A stretch of 64,000 nucleotides of DNA, from contig CAVPOX010000004.1 in NCBI GenBank assembly GCA_963707075.1, forward strand, positions 434,001 to 498,000. The letters run 5' to 3'. The stretch's first letter is position 1, and every line of letters starts with the position of its first letter. The notes beneath the pieces were generated by a model. That model did no database searches, had not been told where the DNA came from, and worked only from the letters and a program-made list of their open reading frames with translations. Position numbers and translations under genes: made by a program. Of the stretch, positions 1 to 7,109 are shown piece by piece. Origin of the DNA: CAXMQZ01 sp963707075. GTDB lineage: Bacteria; Acidobacteriota; Thermoanaerobaculia; Multivoradales; JAHEKO01.

Positions 1-1
1 C

Positions 2-121
2 GACCTGGATATCAGTTTCTACCTGGTCTCGATTGTCGTGCTGGCCCTGACGCTCGTTGTCAGTGTGTGCCTCCTCTTAGTCGCGATATCTCGCGCTCTG
101 GTTCAAAGCCACAAGGCCTAG
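2..121 (+). CDS. C-terminal fragment of a membrane protein (cut by window edge)
   Basis: The reading frame is open from the left edge and ends at TAG 119-121, giving 39 residues. They form one hydrophobic stretch rich in V, L and I (roughly residues 6-28), consistent with a single transmembrane helix, followed by a short basic and polar tail ending SHKA. The start lies outside the window, so neither size nor family can be judged. It could also be a chance frame, but the amphipathic layout of helix plus basic tail is typical of a true C-terminus. Confidence 0.5.
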   Translation, partial: DLDISFYLVSIVVLALTLVVSVCLLLVAISRALVQSHKA

Positions 122-509
122 AGCCCCGCCCTGAGCCACTCCTCGCATCAATTGACCGGATCACGCTCGATACTCTCCCTGTCCGAACGCTCGTCTCGAG
201 ATCGGGCCTTAACGAACCGTCCACCGAACCAGGGGAACTCCGGCCTCCCGATTGATGGTGCGAGTCTGACCGCCAGCCAGAGTCTTGAACACACCCCAAC
301 GGGTGGGCACAAAGAACTTGTCATTGTCGGCGCGAGCGACACCCGCATACGCCTATCAGTTCCACCCCTAGGGTCCCACGGCGGGGGGTGCACCTAGGGA
401 CCGTGGCACACTAAGGCACAAGAATCCACGTTGACTGACAGCGAAGCTCAATAGACAGATCGGCTGACTCTCCCTGTTTCTATTGATGTTTCCAGTTGTT
501 CCTTGTTGT
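122..509. other. Intergenic stretch, no supported gene
   Basis: About 390 bases without a convincing gene. Short frames on both strands overlap each other and carry no recognisable motif. A CCTAGGG heptamer occurs twice (near 367 and 393) around a G-rich tract. No convincing terminator or promoter was found. Confidence 0.5.
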
Positions 510-597
510 GGAGGTTTGTACACCGCCGGTCTTCAAAACCGTTGTTCGGCGGCTCGTGGTCGGCGAGGGTGGGTTCGATTCCCATGCGCTTCCGCCA
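510..597 (+). tRNA. selC: tRNA-Sec-like sequence (anticodon TCA), D-arm reduced or missing; possible pseudogene
   Basis: The 3' half matches a bacterial selenocysteine tRNA. There is an anticodon loop CTTCAAA (531-537, anticodon TCA at 533-535) closed by CGGT/ACCG, then a long variable arm with a CTCG/CGAG stem, then a T-arm GTGGG-TTCGATT-CCCAT. An 8-nt acceptor strand GCGCTTCC, discriminator G and an encoded CCA end at 597. The 5' half is abnormal: a plausible acceptor strand GGAGGTTT (510-517) pairs only with several G-U pairs and one mismatch. Only 13 nt separate it from the anticodon loop, too few for the usual 6-bp D-stem. It is either a decayed or partial copy, or a tRNA-Sec with a highly unusual fold. 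No selA, selB or selD is in the window. Confidence 0.45.
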
Positions 598-856
598 TTG
601 ATCTTTTGTTCGGTCGGATCTGCAGCTGTAGATTCGGGTTGGCGGTCGAGTCGGTTCCGGCATGGGAATCGAACCCGGCGCGCCGAGCGCCGCGCGAGGC
701 GGCCAGAAGACGCCGCTCGCTTCGAGGTCGCGGAGTGACCTCGATTCCCATGCGCTTCCGCCATTGAGCTATGGTGCGGTCTGATCTGCAGCCGGGGGTT
801 GGGTTTGACCCCTGAGCCTGGTCAGGCATGGGAATCGAACCCGTCGCGCCGAGCGC
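575..856. repeat. ~166-bp tandem repeat made of direct and inverted tRNA 3'-end pieces
   Basis: A 27-nt segment covering half of the T-arm through the CCA end is repeated exactly at 575-601 and 741-767. A 32-nt segment containing the inverted T-arm (CATGGGAATCGAACCC) is repeated at 659-690 and 825-856 with one mismatch. Both pairs are offset by 166 nt, and the intervening CGGTC-GATCTGCAG region is also similar (611-627 versus 777-793). The array is therefore about 1.7 copies of one unit holding a forward and an inverted tRNA-derived arm. Antisense translation of this patch yields protein-like frames that are artefacts. Confidence 0.8.
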
Positions 857-970
857 TTGCGCGGTAACGGCGCGGTCGATGCATCAAAGGGGTGCACGCC
901 GCGATGATTCGTGAGATCGTGGTCGTGCGAGGTGGGTGAGGGGAGCACGCGAGGAATCTACGGGGCCCTT

Positions 971-2836
971 GTGAGACATCGAATCCACTGGCGTTGTTGT
1001 CTCTTGATTCTGGCCGGCACGGTGGCAGCTGGCGACCTCCAGGCCGGCGACCTTTCAGCCGGTTTTCGCTACTCTGCCTATGGTCCGGACTACGATCCAG
1101 GCCCCGAGTACTGGGCGCAGGTGGGCCAGGATATGGCGAGTCGCTTCGCGGGAGCTGCTCCCGGAGCGATCTGGATCGTCGGGCAATTGGCGGGCGAGGG
1201 AACGTTGCTCAATTTCCCGGCCGAGCCTGAGAGTCCGGTGATCCGGACTTCCAGCCGTGACAGCAATGAGCGAGCTTTGTTGCTCTTCGATCGGCTCGAA
1301 GCTCGGATCTGGCTGCAGGTGGAGCCGGGCAATGCGCCCGTTGAAGAGCTCATTCATCTGGTGCTCGAGCGCTACGGTCATCACCCATCGGTCGTGGGTG
1401 TCGGGATCGACGTGGAGTGGTACAAATCTGTAGATCAGGCTCAAGGCCAGGCGGTAACCGACGACGAGGCTCGAGCCTGGCTGGCGGCAGCTCGCTCTCA
1501 TGATCCACGACTGCGCCTTTTCCTGAAGCACTGGGAGTCAGGGAAGATGCCTCCAACAGTCAGGGATGGCATTCTCTTTGTCGATGACAGCCAGATCCTG
1601 CCTTCGCTGGAGGCCATGGTGGAGGAATTTGCCGAGTGGGGCAGGACCTTTACTCCGGCACCGGTGGCGTTTCAGTTTGGCTACGAATCCGATCGACCGT
1701 GGTGGCGACACCTCGATGATCCTCCCCGTCAGATCGGTGAGCGGATCCTGGCGGCAGCGCCCAATACCGAAAGCCTGTACTGGGTGGACTTCTCGGTCCT
1801 GGAAGTCTTTCCTCCCGAGCCGGTCATCGGCGTCAAGATCTACGACCATCAAGGAGACCTCGAGGGCCTCTTCGACCAATGGGCATCGATCGGCATCAAT
1901 ACCGCATTTGTCAGCGAGGCCCTGGCGGCCGACTCGGCCTTCCGTCAGCAGGCGACCCGGCGAGGTGTGCCTGTCTTCGTGATCGCGCCGGTTTTCTTCG
2001 ATCCTGCGATTCTGGCAAAGCAGCCCGATCTCTTTGCGGTCGATGCACAAGGGCGAGTGGCTCGCGAGGAGTGGGTCGAGTTTGTTTGCCCCTCGCGACG
2101 CGACTATCGCGAGTGGCGGGTCCAGCAGATCGCCGACCTCGTCAGGGATCTGCAGCCGGAGGGGATCAGTCTCGATTTCATTCGGCATTTTGTCTTCTGG
2201 GAACGAATCGGTCCCGAAGCGGAAGCAGCGGCACTGCCCAACACGTGCTTCTGTCCCCACTGTCTCGAAGCCTTCAGCTCTCGGATGAACATCGTGATAC
2301 CGACCGATTTGGTTGAGACGTCCAGCATTGCCGGGTGGGTTCTGGAGCACCATGCAGAGGCCTGGGCATCCTGGAAAACCGAGTTGATCACCTCGATGGT
2401 CAGGGAGATCGTCAGCGAGGTGCGGCACATCGACCCGGGCATTCGGGTCAACATTCACGTCGTACCGTGGCGCCGGGAAGACTTTGGCTCGGCCAGGCAC
2501 CGCATCGTCGGCCAGGATCTGGAGGCGCTCTCGGACCATGCAGATTATCTGTCGCCGATGGTCTATTGGTTCATGCTCGAGAGGCCGTATGCCTGGATCG
2601 GTTCAGTGGTAGGCGAGATGGCTGCTACGGCCACCGTACCGGTTCTTCCCAGTATCCAGGTCGAGTCCGCCTACCGTCAGGATGCGCAGATAAGTGTCGA
2701 TGAGTTTTGGCTTGCCACCCATGCCGCACTGAGGCCGCCGTCCCGGGGTGTGGTGTTCTGGTCGTGGGAAGCCCTGGCCCGAAACCCCGCCAAGATGAAG
2801 CTCTTGAGAGAAGCGCTGGAAGCCAGAAACAGATGA
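971..2836 (+). CDS. Secreted glycosidase-like (GHL/TIM-barrel) protein
   Basis: A 621-residue protein if it begins at GTG 971, where a signal peptide starts immediately (basic HRIHWR, then a hydrophobic run to about residue 22). An upstream GTG at 911 stays open but would bury that signal. Two halves are visible. Residues ~25-270 look like a degenerate barrel (VGIDVEWY). Residues ~275-620 resemble hypothetical glycosidase families of the GHL/DUF4015 type, with GISLDFIR, a CFCPHCLEAF cluster and YLSPMVYWF. Substrate unknown; acidic residues on those strands are candidate catalytic groups. Its stop overlaps the start of pncB (ATGA), suggesting co-transcription with NAD salvage genes, an unexpected pairing. 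Confidence 0.7.
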   Translation: MRHRIHWRCCLLILAGTVAAGDLQAGDLSAGFRYSAYGPDYDPGPEYWAQVGQDMASRFAGAAPGAIWIVGQLAGEGTLLNFPAEPESPVIRTSSRDSNERALLLFDRLEARIWLQVEPGNAPVEELIHLVLERYGHHPSVVGVGIDVEWYKSVDQAQGQAVTDDEARAWLAAARSHDPRLRLFLKHWESGKMPPTVRDGILFVDDSQILPSLEAMVEEFAEWGRTFTPAPVAFQFGYESDRPWWRHLDDPPRQIGERILAAAPNTESLYWVDFSVLEVFPPEPVIGVKIYDHQGDLEGLFDQWASIGINTAFVSEALAADSAFRQQATRRGVPVFVIAPVFFDPAILAKQPDLFAVDAQGRVAREEWVEFVCPSRRDYREWRVQQIADLVRDLQPEGISLDFIRHFVFWERIGPEAEAAALPNTCFCPHCLEAFSSRMNIVIPTDLVETSSIAGWVLEHHAEAWASWKTELITSMVREIVSEVRHIDPGIRVNIHVVPWRREDFGSARHRIVGQDLEALSDHADYLSPMVYWFMLERPYAWIGSVVGEMAATATVPVLPSIQVESAYRQDAQISVDEFWLATHAALRPPSRGVVFWSWEALARNPAKMKLLREALEARNR

Positions 2837-4341
2837 CGCCCGCGACAACGACCAAAATGCGAATTCACGGCCAATCGGTGGGTCTGCTGACCGATCTATA
2901 CCAACTCACGATGGCTTACAGCTACTGGAAATCGGGGGAGCTCGAAACCGAAGGCGTCTTCAACCTCACTTTTCGCGAGAACCCCTTCAAGGGTGGATAC
3001 TCGATCAGCTGTGGGTTGGGATACGTGATCGAGTTTCTCAAGTCCTATCGATTCGAGCCGAGCGACATCGAGTACCTGGCAGCGTTGACCGGCAACGATG
3101 ATCAACCCCTGTTCGAAGCAGAGTTCCTCTCCTATCTTGGCGATCTCGAGCTCAGCTGTGATGTGGAAGCTGTGCCCGAAGGGACCGTGGTCTTTCCCCA
3201 GGAGCCGTTGGTGCGGGTCAAGGGTCCGTTGCTGCAGTGCCAGCTACTCGAAACACCGTTGCTGAACATGATCAACTTTCAGACACTGATTGCGACCAAG
3301 GCGTCGCGTATTTGCGCGGCAGCACAAGGGGATCCGGTCATCGAGTTCGGTCTGCGGCGGGCGCAGGGCTTCGACGGTGCGATGGCGGCCAGCCGCGCTG
3401 CCTTCATCGGTGGCTGTGACTCGACATCCAATGTCCTGGCTGCCCGGACCTTTGGCATTCCTCCTCGCGGCACCCACGCTCACAGCTGGGTGATGACATT
3501 CGAATCGGAGCTCGAGGCCTTCCTGGCCTACTCGGAAGCGATGCCCAACAACTGCATTCTCCTGGTCGACACCTACGACACGCTGCAGGGTGTGCGTAAT
3601 GCGGTCGAAGTGGGGCAGAGGTTGCGCGAGCGAGGCGGTCGGTTGGCGGGCATCCGTTTGGACTCGGGCGACCTCGCCTACCTGAGCATCGAGGCACGGA
3701 GGATTCTCGATGCGGCCGGTTTTGCAGACGCGGTCATCGTTGCCAGCAATGAGTTGAACGAGGAGGTAATCACCAGTCTCAAGGATCAGGGCGCGGCGAT
3801 CAACGTCTGGGGTGTGGGGACCGAACTGGTTACCGCCTTCGACCAGCCGGCACTTGGAGCCATCTACAAGCTGGCCGCAGTGCGCCGCGCAGGTGGGAGC
3901 TGGCAACCCAGAATCAAGCTCTCCGAGCAAGCGGTCAAGGTCAACACACCGGGTGTTTGCCAGGTGCGTCGCTTTCGAGTGGGAGCCGAATTCATTGCCG
4001 ACATGATCTACGACGAGATGCAGCCACCCGAGGAACCCTTTGTCCTGGTCGATCCCATGGACCGGACGCGCCGCAAGCCGATCGAGGAAGGGACCGCCCA
4101 CGAGGATCTATTGGTTCCTGTGGCCCGCCAGGGAGCCATCGTCTACGAAGCACCGAGCCCGGCCGAGGCGCGCCAGAAGGCCCAGGAGCAACTGCAGGGG
4201 TTTCACCCGAGCATCAGACGATTCCTGCATCCGCATCAGTATCCTGTTGGTCTGGACAAGGACCTGCACGACACCAAGACAGCGCTCATTCTTGCGGCTC
4301 GCGAGGAGGTGGCACGGGCTGTGGGGAAGGACCTGCGATGA
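2833..4341 (+). CDS. pncB: Nicotinate phosphoribosyltransferase
   Basis: A 502-residue enzyme of the Preiss-Handler pathway that converts nicotinate and PRPP to nicotinate mononucleotide in the cytoplasm. The N-terminal motif LLTDLYQLTMAYSYW and the FNLTFRENPFKGGY segment are characteristic. The core contains EFGLRRAQGFDGAMAASRAA, GTHAHSWVM, and GIRLDSGDLAYLS, the usual phosphoribosyl-binding region. The start ATG 2833 overlaps the preceding stop by 4 nt, and an in-frame extension upstream would run through the previous gene. The C-terminus is in turn coupled to pncA (ATGA at 4338). Length is normal for the bacterial longer-form NAPRTase. Confidence 0.95.
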   Translation: MTPATTTKMRIHGQSVGLLTDLYQLTMAYSYWKSGELETEGVFNLTFRENPFKGGYSISCGLGYVIEFLKSYRFEPSDIEYLAALTGNDDQPLFEAEFLSYLGDLELSCDVEAVPEGTVVFPQEPLVRVKGPLLQCQLLETPLLNMINFQTLIATKASRICAAAQGDPVIEFGLRRAQGFDGAMAASRAAFIGGCDSTSNVLAARTFGIPPRGTHAHSWVMTFESELEAFLAYSEAMPNNCILLVDTYDTLQGVRNAVEVGQRLRERGGRLAGIRLDSGDLAYLSIEARRILDAAGFADAVIVASNELNEEVITSLKDQGAAINVWGVGTELVTAFDQPALGAIYKLAAVRRAGGSWQPRIKLSEQAVKVNTPGVCQVRRFRVGAEFIADMIYDEMQPPEEPFVLVDPMDRTRRKPIEEGTAHEDLLVPVARQGAIVYEAPSPAEARQKAQEQLQGFHPSIRRFLHPHQYPVGLDKDLHDTKTALILAAREEVARAVGKDLR

Positions 4342-4937
4342 AGACCCTTGTGGTGATCGACATCCAGAACGATTTCCTGCCCGGTGGGGCGCTGGCGGTG
4401 CCGCGCGGAGAGGAAGTCATCGAGGTGGCGAACCGGGTGCAGGAGGATTTCGACCTCGTCGTCGCGACGCAGGATTGGCATCCCGCGAACCATCGCAGCT
4501 TTGTCTCTCAACATCCCGGCAAGCAAGTGGGCGATCAAGTCGAGCTCATGGGGCTGCCGCAGATCCTCTGGCCGCCGCACTGCATTCAGGGGACCGCCGG
4601 TGCCGAATTTTCCAGCGATTTGGAGACTGGTCGCTTTGCCCGGGTCTTTCAGAAGGGTACAGAGCCCGATATCGACAGTTACAGCGGTTTCTTTGACAAC
4701 GGGCGCCGCCGATCGACCGGGCTTGCCGAGTACCTGCGGCAGATGGGAGCAGCCGAGATCTACTTGATGGGACTGGCTACCGACTACTGCGTCAGGTTCA
4801 CCGCGCTCGATGCGGTGCGTGAAGGTTTCGCCACTCATGTCCTGAGCGAGGGCTGTCGTGGTGTCGAGCTCGCATCAGGAGATATCGATCGCGCCATGCA
4901 AGAGATGGTAGGGGCCGGAGTCTGGGTGACGGGCTAG
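4338..4937 (+). CDS. pncA: Nicotinamidase
   Basis: A 199-residue isochorismatase-fold hydrolase that deamidates nicotinamide to nicotinate, the substrate of the enzyme encoded just upstream. Visible motifs are the catalytic Asp in VVIDIQNDFLPGGAL, the metal ligands in ATQDWHPANHRSF, the Lys in VFQKGTEPDIDSYSGF, and the nucleophilic Cys in GLATDYCVRFTALDA. It is translationally coupled to pncB by a 4-nt overlap, so the pair forms a compact NAD salvage unit. Its TAG stop lies in a CTAG palindrome that also provides the stop of the convergent hydrolase gene. Confidence 0.95.
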   Translation: MKTLVVIDIQNDFLPGGALAVPRGEEVIEVANRVQEDFDLVVATQDWHPANHRSFVSQHPGKQVGDQVELMGLPQILWPPHCIQGTAGAEFSSDLETGRFARVFQKGTEPDIDSYSGFFDNGRRRSTGLAEYLRQMGAAEIYLMGLATDYCVRFTALDAVREGFATHVLSEGCRGVELASGDIDRAMQEMVGAGVWVTG

Positions 4938-6451
4938 GGGACCGCACCCGACCACGCCAGGGTACTGCCCGATTCGAACCCGTCGACGAATATCAGATCG
5001 GACGGCAAAAAGGCGACATCGTCGACAAAGACACGCGCACTTCCGGTCGCGGTGGCGGCCAGCTCCAAGGTGAGGGTCTGGATGGTATCGTGGTAGGTGG
5101 TGATCGGAACTGACAGCTCGTCACAGGTGTTCGTGACCCGATCGACCTTGCGGGAGAGTTTCTGGTCCAGGCCGATCTTGATACGAAAACGGTCGTCGGT
5201 ATCGGCCCTCACGACTCTCAGGCACAACCGGATGTGCGTTCGATCGGGTGGGATATAGAAGCGGTTGTGGGTTGCGGAAGCGATGGCCGTGCTCCCGGCC
5301 GAGAGACTCAGGTCGAGCACTCCATTACCGATTGCAGCGCCGCCACCGATTTCGCCGCCGTGGTAGCTCCAGCCGCTGGTGTCTCGTTCGAAGTCACCAT
5401 TCACGATGCCTTCCGGCAGGGCATAGCTGAATCCGACGGTCACTCTCGATACTCCAGGTGAGTATTCGGTCTCTGGGCAGCGGGTGGCGGATCCGCCACT
5501 CAAGTCGCTGAACCAGAATCCGTCCTCCGAGCGCGCCAGACTCCAATCACGAAAGCTGGTGTTGCAGTCCGGATGACCACCCGGATTGTCGTACCAGAAG
5601 CTCGGTATGGCGATCCCGGCGCCATCCGTGCCAGCCAGGGTATCGACGGTGCCGTGGTACCAGGTATGCACTTGTGAGTGACGGATACCGAAGCTGTCCG
5701 GGAAACCAAGATTGGCAGCTCCGGGCAGGAGTTTCCCCCATGGATTGGTGAGAACCTCGTTGCTGCCATCCTGCTGAAAGTAGTTGTCCGCGAAATCGAT
5801 TCCTTCCCAGGTCTGTATTCCGGGAGACTCGCCGAATGCGTCGTACCTGGGGTACTCGGGGTGCCAGGCGTTGACATCCCAGTCGGTAACACCCGGATCC
5901 GAGACGCCCGGAATTCCGGCATTGCCCCAGTCGTGAGGGTCGAGGGTCGTGACATGAGCGACAGTGAGACCGTTGGCGATCAGACGCTCGGCGACCTCGC
6001 TGTTGACCACGGTGCCGCGACTATGGCCAATCAGATGAAGTGGGCTCGACGGAATGGAAGCCGAAGGGCCGCGCGAGTGATGGATCAGGGCGGCCAGAAG
6101 AGCATCTGCAGCGGCTTCCGATCTGCCGGGCTGCCCGTCGTTGCTGTCAGCGGCCCAATCGAAGATCAGGACGGTTTCTCCTGCCTCGTTTGCCGATCCT
6201 GCAACCAGATCGAGCGCGCCGGTAGAGGCTTGATACTGGAAGATCCTTCCACCCCCTGCCCGCTGGCGAATGGCCTCGGCGAGTGTGCCCGGCCAGGCCG
6301 GCAGGAAACCACTGAGTTGGTACCCGTGCGTGATCACCGTGGTGCCGTATTGAGGTTGGGCGTCACCTCCCAAGGCAACTGAAACTCCGATCAGGGTGGA
6401 GAGCACGGTTGTCGGCAGGAAGCGCCGCGAGAAATGCATGGGTAGGAACAT
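4934..6451 (-). CDS. Secreted alpha/beta hydrolase (lipase/esterase-like) with C-terminal DGFESG motif
   Basis: About 505 residues from ATG 6451 (ATG 6439 also possible). A longer frame to 6643 is open but overlaps the PilZ gene on the other strand. The first residues form a signal peptide ending near the ALGGDAQ segment. An alpha/beta-hydrolase core follows, with nucleophile elbow LIGHSRGTVVN, a likely acid in TTLDPHDWG and a likely His in the HSQVHTWYH region. After about residue 340 there is a beta-rich module starting with GIVNGDFERDTSGW, like jelly-roll carbohydrate-binding domains. The protein ends with IFVDGFESGSTLAWS, a motif recalled from the termini of other secreted proteins. Substrate unknown. 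Confidence 0.7.
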   Translation of the reverse strand: MFLPMHFSRRFLPTTVLSTLIGVSVALGGDAQPQYGTTVITHGYQLSGFLPAWPGTLAEAIRQRAGGGRIFQYQASTGALDLVAGSANEAGETVLIFDWAADSNDGQPGRSEAAADALLAALIHHSRGPSASIPSSPLHLIGHSRGTVVNSEVAERLIANGLTVAHVTTLDPHDWGNAGIPGVSDPGVTDWDVNAWHPEYPRYDAFGESPGIQTWEGIDFADNYFQQDGSNEVLTNPWGKLLPGAANLGFPDSFGIRHSQVHTWYHGTVDTLAGTDGAGIAIPSFWYDNPGGHPDCNTSFRDWSLARSEDGFWFSDLSGGSATRCPETEYSPGVSRVTVGFSYALPEGIVNGDFERDTSGWSYHGGEIGGGAAIGNGVLDLSLSAGSTAIASATHNRFYIPPDRTHIRLCLRVVRADTDDRFRIKIGLDQKLSRKVDRVTNTCDELSVPITTYHDTIQTLTLELAATATGSARVFVDDVAFLPSDLIFVDGFESGSTLAWSGAVP

Positions 6452-6503
6452 AGCAAAGTCCCTATTTGATCCGAGTCTCGATCTGTCCGATAGTGGTCGA
6501 GCA

Positions 6504-7043
6504 ATGAACTGGCTTCGCATTGGTACGCCCTCGCGATCCTCCCCGGGTCGCTTTCTTTTCGACAACCGAGACACCCTGTCGAGATCGATCGTTCGCCCGG
6601 TCGAGAAGCGACGGGAGGACGGCCGACTGGCGATCGTGGGCAAGCGCGCCGGAATGGCTCAGCAGGACTGGATTCTGGTCAATATGAGTGAAGGCGGGAT
6701 GGCAATCCGGGTCTGGGGCAGGGCCCCGTTCGCTCGAGGAGAGAAGTACCTGGTCTCGCTCCGAGCGGGCGCAGTGCGAGTGGAGGTCGAGGGACGGGTC
6801 TGCTGGACGCGTTCTTCGTGGCATCGCGATCTGCTCGGAGGTGACCGGAAAGCGTACTGTCAGACTGCGGGTTTCGCGGTGGGTGAGGGCTTGACCGCCG
6901 AACAGGAGAGTGGCTGGCAGACGCTGCGGGAGATGGCCGAGGAGAGGTCGGTTCGACTCGTCATCGGCCTGGTCAGCCAGCACCGCGAGCCACGACGTGA
7001 TCGGGTCGTGGTCCCGTTCCGGTTGCGAGCCGCCAGTAGCTAG
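6504..7043 (+). CDS. PilZ-domain protein
   Basis: A 179-residue protein starting at ATG 6504, chosen because an upstream extension would run into the divergent hydrolase gene. It shows the PilZ c-di-GMP-binding pattern: an Arg-rich stretch (RPVEKRRED) followed by VNMSEGGMAIRVW, matching the D/N-x-S-x-x-G motif, then beta-strands (VEVEGRVCWTR). It probably senses c-di-GMP in the cytoplasm. Neighbours give no obvious target, though type IV pilus genes lie 6 kb downstream and PilZ proteins often affect pilus or polysaccharide functions. The C-terminal ~40 residues are not assigned. Confidence 0.75.
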   Translation: MNWLRIGTPSRSSPGRFLFDNRDTLSRSIVRPVEKRREDGRLAIVGKRAGMAQQDWILVNMSEGGMAIRVWGRAPFARGEKYLVSLRAGAVRVEVEGRVCWTRSSWHRDLLGGDRKAYCQTAGFAVGEGLTAEQESGWQTLREMAEERSVRLVIGLVSQHREPRRDRVVVPFRLRAASS

Positions 7044-7109
7044 ATAGACTCAACCTCCTACGATGGAGCCGTTGGCAACTCGATTCGAGTTGGCGGCCGA
7101 GTCTTGCAT

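Noticed and set aside
480..829. Overlapping minus- and plus-strand frames with repeated WESNP-like peptides
   Set aside because: They are translations of tRNA T-arm and anticodon sequence and of the tandem repeat; no start signals or family match.
911..970. Longer N-terminus for the glycosidase-like gene from GTG 911
   Set aside because: It would place 20 polar residues before the signal peptide; GTG 971 gives a standard signal sequence.
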